Assembly: GCA_963971405.1 (NCBI GenBank) | Contig: OZ020485.1 | Coordinates: forward strand, 40,669,469-40,733,468 | Reading direction: 5' to 3' | Length of the DNA stretch: 64,000 bases | From: Psococerastis gibbosa | Taxonomy: Eukaryota > Arthropoda > Insecta > Psocodea > Psocidae | Shown here: positions 35,131-45,153 of the stretch, one piece after another | How the letters are laid out: each line of letters begins with the position of its first letter | How positions within the stretch are numbered: position 1 is the stretch's first letter | Notes under the pieces: model-generated | What the model was told of the DNA's origin: nothing | What the model saw: the letters and a program-made list of their open reading frames with translations, nothing else | The model's database searches: none | Position numbers and translations under genes: made by a program

Positions 35131-35196
35131 GCCTAACAAGAACAGTTCCTGTTCCAGTTCCAGTTCCAGTCCTTACAGTTCCTGTTTTTGTTAGGC
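35131..35196. repeat. Hairpin with a CAGTTC microsatellite in its loop
   Basis: GCCTAACAAGAACAG (left) and CTGTTTTTGTTAGGC (right) pair over 15 positions with one mismatch. The loop is built of GTTCCA/CAGTTC units. Confidence 0.7.
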
Positions 35197-35309
35197 TCTG
35201 GCACCCATGTCCTGGGCCGCTCTAGCCACTGCCTATTGTTTGTATAGTTGTGCGCATCTTATGACTGTGCCCTTCTAATATTTAATCGAAGACTTGCATC
35301 GCTTCACTG

Positions 35310-35459
35310 AGGCGCTGATCCACAAACGCCAATAGTGATATTAAATGTTTTTTGACGTGGTAGCAGACATTTTTAGTATGGCTAAAACTGTCTAAAAATG
35401 TCTGCTACCACGTCAAAAAGCATTTAATATCACTATTGACGTTGGTGGAATCAGCGCCT
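35310..35459. mobile_element. GGCG-ended palindromic MITE, subtype III
   Basis: A near-perfect 150-bp hairpin. The outer ends are GGCGCTGATCCAC and GTGGAATCAGCGCC. The arms contain CAATAGTGATATTAAATG and the module TGACGTGGTAGCAGACAT, which recurs in the MITEs at 49253, 51214 and 60681. Flanks TGA/TAA are a decayed form of the 3-bp duplication seen in relatives. Tourist/Harbinger-like by target preference. Confidence 0.88.
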
Positions 35460-35640
35460 AATACTTCATCGAAAAGTTGGTACTGTGTGATTGTGGCATT
35501 GTGGTGATTTAAGACATCAGCTAATATGTAGCTGCAGAGGAGTTCCTTACTGTTCAGTTTATGGAAAAAAAAACAATGAAGGTCTATGCCTGAGGACTAG
35601 TAGAGTACCCTCTCTCGTGACCATTGTTCTATATGGGTCA

Positions 35641-35860
35641 GCAACATGACCAGCAGCCGCGTTTCTCCACTACCGACCATGTTAATGCACCCGTTAGGGC
35701 TGGCTGGACCAAGCCCCCACAGAAAAATTTTCCCACACCTGCTATACTTCGGAGAGTTTGCAAAGCAGGCGACCCCGGGCATTCGAAGTTGAGTGCATAT
35801 AAGAGCTTTGCTAGGTTGGTTTTGAAATAAAGCAGAAAGTAATTTATTTATTTATTTACA
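35641..35860 (+). mobile_element. tRNA-derived SINE, family A (copy 3, divergent head)
   Basis: The 3' body (CCCACACCTGCTATACTTCGG, GCAGGCGACCCCGGGCATTC, then GCTAGGTTGG) matches copies 1 and 2 and ends in (TTTA)n. The first about 100 bp do not match their tRNA-like heads, so this is a chimera or a subfamily with a replaced head. The left boundary is approximate. Confidence 0.6.
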
Positions 35861-35861
35861 G

Positions 35862-35925
35862 AGATGTCGGGTCTCGAACCTCGACCTACCGTTTCATAAT
35901 CTACTTCTCTACCAACTGGACCAGT
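35862..35925 (-). pseudogene. tRNA-like sequence (pol III A and B boxes)
   Basis: The minus strand reads TGGTCCAGTTGGTAGAG (A-box region), then GAGGTTCGAGACCCGAC (B box GGTTCGAGACC). Neither the anticodon arm nor the acceptor stem pairs well, so it is a decayed tRNA or a SINE head, not a functional tRNA. It abuts the tail of SINE copy 3 in the opposite orientation. Confidence 0.5.
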
Positions 35926-36950
35926 TTAAAAATATATAATAAAAATAAAGGCTTGAAAAAAAAGTGAAAACTACGATAATAACTTGTACAACACATCAAG
36001 GGATAAATAGCCTACTTATTGCTGCTGTAATATTAATAAAATAATGCTGAAGGAGCTGATAAGAACGCAATCGAATTTATCTTACATTTTTGCGAGCTTG
36101 AGTGCTTGTCTAGTATGTTAAATTTACTTACCAGCGGCAGTTCTTTGAGAAGTGGCAAGCAGTGAAGGAGAATGGAGAGGGGGGGAGGGGGTAAATGTTT
36201 GCTCCTCGGCGACATTGCTGGGGGGCAGGAGTATAAGTTTGGACTATTCACGTTTAACTTGAAATTCCCAGCACCCCCCCCCCTCCCCCAGCTTCCCCAC
36301 CCAATAACCACCGCCTGCAAGCCTGACACCAAAACTGAATTAATGGCCACCACCTTCCCCGGCGTCTTAACATAGTTTTTAAATTAGTTTCGGGTCCAAG
36401 TTAGATGAGAGATTAAATGTCTTCAAAGAAAGATAGGGTCAGTAATTACCGGAGGTAATGTCCTTGAAAATGATGGTGCTTCCGGAGTAAACTACCTTAA
36501 GTTTTCCCTTAAGATAAGTACAAAGGGTGCCAGGGTTCTAGCTGACTTGGGCAAGTTGGTGATAAACGCTATTAATTGGCAATTGAGAGGTGGCATTTTG
36601 GCTGTTATGGAGAGGTGAGTAATTTTCAACTAGCGTTAAGTTTATTACTGCTAGTAACTTTGGAAGTAAAATATTCAATCGTGAGACTCCTTTGAAACCA
36701 GCAGAAGTTATCGCTTATTAACATAGCTTACGGAGAATGTATAATGTGTTGTTACTATTGTACATGAACAACGTTATTGACATTACTTCTTCTACTTCTT
36801 CTTCTGGTTCTACAGCCCTTGATGACTTTGGCCTTTTGTTTGCCTGTGTTGTTTACTTCTCCTTCCTAGGTAGACGAAGCTCTTGACAATTTGGAAGGTC
36901 ATTCCTTTCACAGTCAGGTTGTTCTCTCTTCGCCTCCTTTCCAAAGCTGA
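35926..36950. other. No gene recognised
   Basis: The frames at 36033-36375 overlap a GC-skewed tract and lack domains. Confidence 0.4.
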
Positions 36951-36954
36951 CATT

Positions 36955-37040
36955 ACTACTGCGTAGACTTCCACTGAAGATGTCGACCGCAGATGTTGAC
37001 GAATCGTTTGGAAGTACGCTTTCAGAACGACCACTATCTA
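36955..37040 (-). repeat. Dispersed repeat with the CGTTTCGTCAACA core (copy 1)
   Basis: The minus strand reads GTGGTCGTTCTGAAAGCGTA, CGTCAACATCTGCGGTCGAC, ATCTTCAGTGG and is closely repeated at 41645-41730. A palindromised form is at 43680-43790. The minus-strand frames here (36810-37092) are the repeat read through and are not supported as genes. Confidence 0.7.
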
Positions 37041-37275
37041 TCTTCATGGATCCTACTGCTTTGTCATGTTTCGTTTTATTCATATCTGACAAATAACTTA
37101 GTCTATTAAAAAACTTTAAACAGTAAAATATGGGGAAAATGTATACATTAGTAATCTAAGTCTTTGAAACTTCTTTACTGTGTAAAAATAAAAATAAACA
37201 TTTTTTTCTCATTGCAAAGACTTTTTTATATTTTAATTTAATTAATTTTATTTTTAATCAATTTCAGGTATTGTT

Positions 37276-37557
37276 CCAGTCCACTATCTATAGAAATCTG
37301 TGAAAATCCTTAGTCCATTAAAAAAAAAAAAAAAAAAAAAATCGAACAAATAGACAAGGGCAAACTGTTGTAGACGGTACCCGGGCAACTCGTTGCCCAG
37401 CGCGCTTATAGCAGTTTGCCGAAAAAAACAACAAAAAAAACAGTAGTGCACACTATACCAACCCCATTAAAAACTACAGCATTGCAACACTTAAACATAC
37501 AACGCGTAAGCCCCAAAGGGCATTGCGTTATGATTTAAAAAAAAAAAAAAAAAAAAA
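37276..37557 (+). mobile_element. Poly(A)-tailed retroposed copy of an unknown structured RNA
   Basis: A 282-bp unit ends in 21 A (37537-37557) and is flanked by TCAGGTATTGTT (37264-37275) and TCAGGTATGGTT (37558-37569), a 12-bp duplication with one mismatch. An internal A-run of 22 (37320-37341) precedes a strong nested hairpin: GGCAAACTG (37359 region) pairs with CAGTTTGCC (37412 region), enclosing GGGCAA-CTCG-TTGCCC. The layout is that of L1-type retroposition of a non-coding RNA or dimeric SINE. The source RNA is not recognised. Confidence 0.65.
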
Positions 37558-37879
37558 TCAGGTATGGTTAGGCTATTATAATTACTTCGTAGTCCGTAGT
37601 TAGCAAAGGAAGTCATTTTACGTGTTAGTCATAGGTATTGAGTGCTACCCTTGTACGCCGCTGGCATGAGGGGGCATTTCAGCTTCTGTCTACTTACATA
37701 AAAAAGTTAGACAAATACACGAATTATTATTATTATTAAATTATGACAACTGAAGTGATTTTCTCCATGTAGCCAATTAGAGGAAGAAATTTAAATTAAG
37801 GAACTAATAATTATTATGATTAAAAATTTAAAATTATTAAAGTATATAATAATATTTAATTACATTATGGTGTTTTAGG

Positions 37880-38220
37880 TTAGGTTTTTGCGCCTACGGC
37901 CGTACCATGTAAAATCCATGAGAGCAGAGCATGTTTCAAACTGCGGCAAACTTGGTAGCGTGCACAGCGTTGGCAGGGGAACATGGTGGGATATGATAAC
38001 GCGCTGAGACTATACCAGTCTGCGTCCGTGTCGACTCCTGGTCACCTCCAATTTAATCATGTGACTTTACCATATTCCCCAAGTGGTTCGGAATCCACTA
38101 TAATCAGGAGGTCCACCCTCTCAGTCAACTCCCCTTTCCCTAGTCTAGGCTAGTTCAAGTTAACAAACAGACTGACAGGGTTGCTTAAAGCAGAAATGCC
38201 GGAAGCAGGCGTTGGAAACA
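37880..38220 (+). mobile_element. 5S rRNA-derived SINE (copy 2, type-1 3' end)
   Basis: After a short leader it reads GCCTACGGCCGTACCATG, a close match to the 5S rRNA 5' end. The family body (CTGGTCACCTCCAATTTAATC; GTGGTTCGGAATCCACTATA) and the 3' end GGTTGCTTAAAGCAGAAATG, GCAGGCGTTGGAAAC follow. It is flanked by a perfect 18-bp duplication ACATTATGGTGTTTTAGG at 37862-37879 and 38221-38238. No other copy in the window has so long a duplication. Confidence 0.92.
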
Positions 38221-38238
38221 ACATTATGGTGTTTTAGG

Positions 38239-41170
38239 ACTGACTATTCAGAAATACATCTCGGGTAATGAGTTGAATGGTGTATGAGTCTTCCCAATTT
38301 ATTTTCTTTTATTACATACGGTATATATTTTTGCAAGTCAATTGCCCCTCATCAATTCCTAAACAAGATAAAATCAAAAACAGGTCTTGCCGATAACGGG
38401 GGTCCATCCATCTGGTCCCGTTGCAGAAGTATTGGAAAGCCAGGTCGACATGACCACCAGCCTCTCCCCACCCTTCTCAACCCCTTCTCTTACTTACCCC
38501 AGCGCCCCCCCCCCTCCCCTTTTCGCCACAACTTTCCTCCACAGTTTTTTGTTTCACCTTCAAACTTGTCATTTAACGTTTTGTCAGACCCTCGGCCTTG
38601 CTTTTCAATATTTGGAGCTTCCTTTGTTCACCCTTCCCTACCGGTTTGTTTTTCTTGTCTTTATTATTAAGTTTTCTCTTTCCGCACTGCTGTAGGAAGG
38701 AAGTGAGTGGTCTTGTCTGCCACTGGTTTTCTTAGGTTTGTTCCGTGTGCGGTCAGGCAGGGCGACTACATCTTTTTGTATTATTCTTGACATTTTTGTT
38801 GACTTTTCTTGGTTGATTTTAGTTCTATAACCTTTATTATTTGAAGACCTTCCAACTTTAGCTGTCTTGATGTTCTACTATAGAAGCTTCCAAACTAAAA
38901 AAAGCGGGTTTTAATTATTTTCTATAAAAAACAAATGATACTTCTATAATAACTATCGTACCTTATTTAACTATAGCAAGCATCAAAAATCAGAAATCTA
39001 AGTTACTCGAGACCGTAGCCAAAGGAGGGTTATTGGGTTGTAGCCCCCCTCCACCGAATGAAAAATGTGGAATGAAATAAATCTGGTACCGATAATTTGA
39101 ATATGGCATTCTCTGTAAATTCTAAACTTTACTGCTGTTGAAATGGGTGAAAACCCACTATTTTCCGCAAAGTTTTTCCCCGGTCCCCCTCTTTGTGATA
39201 ATGGCAACATGACTGTTTCTATCCAATCCAAACCGTCGTAATTGTACCATTATGATTTAGTCCACATGTCCGCAAATCATCTGCCAATGCCAGCATCAAA
39301 GCTAAGTCCGCCACTGATTACATTGGCAACAATTGACTTTTGATGTGGCTATGCTGTCACAGACGAGTAACACCCTAACTCCTATATAGAATACACTAGA
39401 TACAATTGAGTTATCAAAAACAAATTCACACTAGGTGGGATCACTGTCACCACAGCACCCACAGAAAAAAATCCCGGCTTTGAAGTTAATATATTGTACG
39501 AAACATTCAAGTTTAATTTTTAGGAACCGTAAGGGAAAAAGCGAAACTTTTGATAGCTACAAGCAGACTGTAAGTCCGCAGTGCTCCGTTTCAAACTACT
39601 TCCAAGCAAATTGAATCTAGGGACAAGAGACACAAATGTATCGCGGGAAAATTGAAAAGAGGAGAAAATTATAGGAGGACCATTCCACGGGATAACCGCA
39701 CCTCTAACTTACCACTGTCGTAAATGGCGAAGAAAAATCGAAAGCAATAAACGCTGGTCACAAATTCTCGGATCGTAACCCCTTGTAAAAAAAGAAGTCA
39801 TGCCGGAAAACAATATTCTCCGAATTGATGCTAAAATTCAAATCAAATAAAAAAGGAGGGAATAAAGAACAGGGTGCTTTGTCAGCGGGAACAAGGTTGG
39901 GTATATAAATACCTTGTGTGCTACGGAGAGCCCCATTTGCCGTTGGATTCTCCTCCACACACGACCGCCAAACATCCCGAATCAATGCAAAAGATACCTC
40001 CACCTGTCGTTGAAATTGAAAATGGGAAATCTTTTTTTCCTTTTTTTCTGACAGGGCGGGCGATTCAAAACTGCGCTCTGATTTTTTTCATAATTGTTTA
40101 GCCTATAAAATAGGCAATGGCATGTGCCAACAGCACATCTCCATGCATTGTTTATGCTTAGCTTGTTAAATGTTAGCTATTTCGGTGTTTTTTTTTAAAT
40201 GTATATCTCGTGGTACGAAAGTCCCTAAATAATTTATTCTAGATCTTCAACAAACACAAAGTTTCCCATTGAGGTAAAACTTCTTATACAACAGCAATAG
40301 TCCGTTGCCACCTATCCTGCATACACTTTCTTTGCCTTAGTCTGCCTTGGAAAAACCGTTTTGACAACAATTTTCGGTAAATTCATTGTACTGTATACGG
40401 AATTTTTGAAAACCAAAAAGCTCATGGCTTATCTTCAACCACTGCACTGCACTTAGATAGAACAAGGTTCTCGGTTTTTTTTTTAAATGTATTTTATAAC
40501 TTAGCACAGCTAAACAGTCCCTTTGTATACCTTGAACTAGTGCCATTTTTTACCTTTTAGGTACTGTACCTTCATGGTAGCTGGGCTATAAATATCGTAT
40601 AACAAGCAAATTTATTTGTCTGAGGCGGTGCAAAGCACAGTCGCCCAACAGGAAGTTTTTACTCTGTCGAAATCATCCTCTACGGGGAATCACACAAACA
40701 TTTTTCTGGTGAATTTGACTCGAGCTTTGTAATACATGGGTCTTGGTTCCATCCCTGGTGTGCACCCTTACCGCCTCTTCTGCCTTTTTCTTCACTTCCC
40801 CTGCTCGAATGCCCATTAGCTATGTCTGCCTGGCTGATTCCCTCCCTTTATAAAAAAGCGACTCTCATTTTTACAGACGTATAATATATGAATCACGGTG
40901 TGTTGAATGATGCTTTGCCTCTAGGGATGAAATGGTTGTGGTCTTTTATACTGTGTTTGTGGTTCTTTAGTCCCTATTTTAATAACATGTCCACCTGGGC
41001 CCTGGGGAGAATCATTGCCGCTATATTTGTATATCACGTATATATCCCTGTGCAATACGACATTTCATATATTGTACTATGTTATTCGCTGAAGACCACT
41101 GGGAGGTTTTGTATTGAAAATAAGATCCAGCGTGCTACAAACTTAATTAATTACTCTTCTTATAACACTA
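38239..41170. other. No gene supported
   Basis: Contains overlapping frames at 38284-38695 (Pro/Ser-rich in a C-rich tract), 39758-40101 and 40888-41181. None shows a conserved domain. A CGTAGCCAAAGGAGGG motif near 39013 and GTCCGCCACTG near 39307 resemble hAT-type ends, but no matched pair was found. Confidence 0.35.
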
Positions 41171-41301
41171 ATGCCGTTTAATAATAACATAACCTGGAGT
41201 TAAAAACAGAGCAATTTTAGAGTAGCCATTTCCATCCAAAATTGTATTTTTTACTTGTTTACATTTTTAACCCCCAGGTTAAGTTATTATTAAACAGCAT
41301 G
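41171..41301. mobile_element. Foldback MITE of the GCGGGCCTA family (131 bp)
   Basis: ATGCCGTTTAATAATAACAT, AACCTGGAGTTAAAA at the left is inverted at the right (TTTTTAACCCCCAGGTTAAG, TTATTATTAAACAGCAT). This is the compact form whose ends also bound 15527-17330. Confidence 0.8.
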
Positions 41302-41644
41302 GTAGGCCTGCTTCAGATTTAATTAAATCGTTCTTAAAACGCACAAGCCCTTTTTTGTTGTCATGGTAATTTTTTTCACTAATAAAAGAAAGGCGCTGCA
41401 AAATTCAGAGAATGATGGGGAAACTAATTTTATGTAAAAGTATTGTAATACAGTACTACCTATGTATATATTTTGTAAAATACAATATATGCTCTATTGG
41501 ACTAATCATTTGAATCAGATTTTTAATGTATAAGTCGATGAAGCTGGAAAACTTAATTTTTCGTTTGAAAACTAGAATTCATCTTTGGGGCAAATTTAAT
41601 TAAAATAATTTTGATGAATCGGCAGAATGAATCGGATGATAGGC

Positions 41645-41730
41645 TGTGGTCGTTCTGAAAGCGTAATTCTAAACGTTTCGTCAACATCTACGGTCGATAT
41701 CTTCAGCGGAACTGCGTAGACTTGTAGGAT
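41645..41730 (+). repeat. Dispersed repeat with the CGTTTCGTCAACA core (copy 2)
   Basis: GTGGTCGTTCTGAAAGCGTA, AAACGTTTCGTCAACATCTA, TATCTTCAGCGG matches 36955-37040 in the opposite orientation. Confidence 0.7.
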
Positions 41731-42718
41731 TGTATCTCTGAGGATAAGCAGCTACTCAGTTGCCTTTGTAATTATAAAATAATTTTCCTCATATGCAGTT
41801 TAATAATAAACTGTTTACTACAAGCGTATGAAGCATATAAAAATTTAATTGAAATCAGAAAGCCTATGAGTACGCACGGTACTAAGAAAGTCAGTAATAA
41901 TTGATTTTTTTACAGTAGATTCTACCAAATAAAGCGCCTAGAGGCCAAGGGTTGCAAGTGACAAAAATAAAAATTTGAGATAATTGAGGCTAAAGGTTGT
42001 AACTCAATTGAAAATGTACAGATACAACCCTTTTCCGTGAATTCTATCAATGCCAAAATTATCATATTATATAGATCCCGACGGCACTGTTGGTTTCTAA
42101 GATGAAGAACAGTTAGAAGAATAACAGCATGGTGCATTTAACTCTAAAACGCAGAAAATGTCACTTCAATAGATTAAAAAATGGTAGTTACCCTAGCCAC
42201 AATCCGTATACCATAGACAAAACTACTATGATTTGACACTAGAAAAAGATGAAAGAAAAAGCTCAAATAGATTGAAAATCAAACAGGTTCGATTTTATGT
42301 GTTGAAAAGGGTTCCCGGGCTGTTATATCCTTCACCGTGTATCCGTATCCGTTTAATTCAAATTGAAGTTGCTGAGGACAAGGGAAAGGAATGCGCTGTC
42401 TGCTGAAAGAAAATCGTTTACAAATAGGAAGCAAATACTGGGTGGAAAGTCGATGGGAATTGAATTTGGTTTGGCCGTCTGTAGTTTTCACGTGTTTTTT
42501 CCTCCCAAGTTTTTCCGCTGTAGGTGGGGGAGGGATTCCTCTGTCATCTCAGATCCAATAACCACGGATACCAACACCTCACAAACCAACTTTTGAGAAT
42601 GTTTCCCGTCAATATGTCTGCCGCTGTTTGATACTTATTGGAGTCGATGATGTCGTTTTCATATTTTTTTGTAAAACCAAAACCTTATTGCCATTTACGG
42701 TACTTTAATTTGTGTTTA
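41731..42718. other. No gene recognised
   Basis: Short frames at 41922-42137 and 42279-42596 only. No domain and no repeat partner. Confidence 0.4.
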
Positions 42719-43075
42719 GCTGTTGGACTTACACTGCCTGCTGTGTTAATAGTTATTAGCCGGCCGCCATACCAAGTTGAATCCAGTGGACCAGAGCAGG
42801 TTCAAAGCTGCAGATAAATTGGTACAGTGCCGGTAGGGAAACATGGTAGGACTTGTCCTGGTCACCTCCGAACTAATCGTGTGACTTCACTGTGTTTCCC
42901 AAGTGGTTCGGAATCCACTATAATCAGGAGGTCCACTGGAGTCCTATGGGCCCTCACCGTGGCCTGAGACTGTGCCAAACCATACTACTACTACTAATAG
43001 TTATTAGAGGCATGGGCCTCATAGTCATCGAACAATTAGGGCGGCGGCCATTGTTAAGGGAAGAGGGTGACGTTT
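42719..43075 (+). repeat. Dispersed repeat interrupted by a SINE
   Basis: TTGGACTTACACTGCCTGCTG (left part) and CATGGGCCTCATAGTCATCG, AACAATTAGGGCGG (right part) are contiguous in the paralogue at 50510-50605. The SINE at 42760-42995 interrupts them. The repeat itself is unidentified. Confidence 0.75.
42760..42995 (+). mobile_element. 5S rRNA-derived SINE (copy 3, type-2 3' end)
   Basis: The head GGCCGCCATACCAAGTTGAAT resembles 5S rRNA (CCATACCAcGcTGAAT). The body is as in copies 1 and 2 but lacks about 45 bp. The 3' end is different: GAGTCCTATGGGCCCTCACC, GTGGCCTGAGACTG and an ACT/TAC tail. Perfect 13-bp duplications TAATAGTTATTAG lie at 42747-42759 and 42996-43008. The pre-insertion site is preserved in the paralogue near 50537-50551. 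Confidence 0.92.
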
Positions 43076-43131
43076 TTTATGGAGTAGGTGCTACTCTCAT
43101 CATCAGGCTAAGTCTTTAGTAGGACTGGTGC

Positions 43132-43223
43132 TTTCTGGACGATTGACTCATTGCTCTTGTATTCTACTCTGAATTATTGAGTAATGAGTAGAATTCAAGA
43201 GCAGTGAGTCAACCGTCCAGAAA
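43132..43223. mobile_element. Short near-perfect hairpin (92 bp)
   Basis: TTTCTGGACGATTGACTCAT, TGCTCTTGTATTCTACTC pairs with GAGTAGAATTCAAGAGCAGT, GAGTCAACCGTCCAGAAA. Target duplications are not evident. It may be a mini-MITE or a cruciform. Confidence 0.75.
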
Positions 43224-43679
43224 CAATTGGTACTTCTTAGGAATAAACCATCAGTTTTTAGAGGTCTAGGTAGGTAGTCTAAGTGACTTAGGTCCACAAA
43301 AACCCTTAAAAAGTACCTACGTGATATAAAAAAATTAAAACTAACTATTTTTGTTGTTGTTGTTGCGTTATTGATGCAAAATGTTATTCATTGCTGGGGT
43401 TTTTGGTTTAAGAGCCTTGGGATGAAATGCTCTACAGATAATTCACAATTCGGACGACTAGTCCTATACATAGCAGGAGTTAGGATTTATACAGAAATTT
43501 AAGGAAGCGTAATGTCAGTTATGACTTTATTAAATAAGGTTGTTCTTGTACGTCTGTTAGTGTAATAGATAGACAGGCCTAAAAATAATGACGAGTGGCC
43601 GTAATATAAAATAACAGTAAAAATATCTCCTTTGCATGGTCAATATTTTTTTATGTAACTGTAAATGCATTCACGGCCG
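43224..43679. other. No gene recognised
   Basis: AT-rich; a short TTG run near 43350. Confidence 0.4.
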
Positions 43680-43790
43680 AGTCAGATGGGCTGATGGGCC
43701 GTGCTCGATATGACGTTTCGTCAACAGCTGCGGTCAACGAAACGTTTGAAAGTTCACTTTCATATCGACCACGGCCCATCAGCCCGGTTA
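43680..43790. repeat. Dispersed repeat with the CGTTTCGTCAACA core (palindromised copy)
   Basis: CTGATGGGCCGTGCTCGATAT and ATATCGACCACGGCCCATCAG are inverted around TTTCGTCAACAGCTGCGGTC, AACGAAACG, so the core seen at 36955 and 41645 sits at the centre of a foldback here. Confidence 0.75.
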
Positions 43791-44817
43791 TAAAATTGTA
43801 ATAGCATAAATAATTAGATTACTCGTGACTTTGTGGTATTTCATTTTAATAAACAAAAAATTGCAAAAACTTAGAGTTTTAGAAAAACTTGTTACAACAA
43901 CCCAAATTAGTAAAACCCAAATAATCGTTAAAAAATTAACTTTGTCTAAGAAACCTACTTGTGTTAGTATAAAACCCTGAGCGCTTTCGGCAAGAACTGC
44001 CATCTACAGAGGGAAACCCACTAGCACAGTTACACCTTATCTTATATTTGAAACTTGCTCAACTCGAGGAGAAGATGCAAATGTTTTTTAAATTATAATA
44101 GGACATTAGAAAAAAACCGGGTAAAATGTTGCCTGCTAATACAATCATTTTCGTTTGAAAAGCGAAATTTCTGCACCATAACATTACTTGCTCGTCACAT
44201 TAGAAACATCGAGTAAATCGAGATAGCCAAATGGCAAACGCTGTTGGAGGAAAACTTCCTGGGCTGGCAACACCTTGAATTTCCTGATAAAATATAGCTT
44301 GACACGATACACGGAAATTTTATCAAAAACAAACCGTTATTGAAAAATCGTTAGGGGTAGATTTAGAAGGGAGAATTTATAGGTAACACGTGGTAAGTTA
44401 GGGGCGTGATTACGTATAGGGATACAAAATAATTTAGGCCTCGTGTGTGAGGTACGGTGTCTAATTTATCTTTCGTAGCAAGCTTTCACTCACATGCCCC
44501 CACTTTCCTCCCCCAACAGGACTTCTTACCTTATATGATAAACGACGCCGTTACCCTGGGGTCAATCATGAATGTAGGGTTTCCACCCTATGAGTAATGT
44601 GTATGCCAAACGGGCAACCAGTTATTCTCGACCTAATTTGTTTTAGTTCCTTGAATGGACTCATGCTTTTCTGACCTTTACATTCAGGCTGTCCAGCACA
44701 GACCTATTTCAAAACAGAAAGGATTACTATACGAGTTTAGTTATATCTCATTTGTAACCCCCTGCTAAAGAAAATAATAACGACGGAAGTCGCTGTACAT
44801 ATGCGAATTGGAAAGAA
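43791..44817. other. No gene recognised
   Basis: No domain in the short frame at 43788-44003 and no repeat partner found. Confidence 0.4.
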
Positions 44818-45153
44818 ACATAACGGGACTGAGGTGTGGGGGAAATTTAAGCAAAATGGGGACACCCACACCTATATAACACGAGGCAAAGGGGGGACCT
44901 GGTAAGGCCAGCAGCACGCACAGCCAAGTGTGAGCGACTGGATCCTATACTACAAGGATTTGTCTACCTTAGAAAACTCCCGAAGGAACTGAGAGTGGCA
45001 AGAAATGCCATAATGACAGAACTACCTGATTTTGACGGTATTTTGACGATTTTACTTTATACTTTCTTGTCGATTCGATATCTTGTTGATTATTTGATTG
45101 TACTATATATTGATTGTAGTATAATTTAACAGAAATATTGATTTATTTATTTA
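44818..45153 (+). pseudogene. LINE 3' end: ORF2 C-terminus, 3' UTR and (TTTA)n tail
   Basis: Carries the same C-terminal coding segment as 14091-14330: TRQRGDLVRPAARTAKCERL and then DPILQGFVYLRKLPKELRV in one frame, with small insertions near 44850 and 44876 that break it. About 100 bp of 3' UTR ends in a (TTTA) tail near 45138-45153. The 5' truncation plus 3' tail fit target-primed retrotransposition. No clear target duplication. Confidence 0.75.

Noticed and set aside
38284..38695. 128- and 102-codon overlapping plus-strand frames
   Set aside because: Pro/Ser/Phe-rich translations of a C- and T-rich tract, open in two frames at once, which argues for composition and not coding.
40720..40750. 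B-box-like GGTTCCATCCC
   Set aside because: No A box at the right distance and no tRNA fold.
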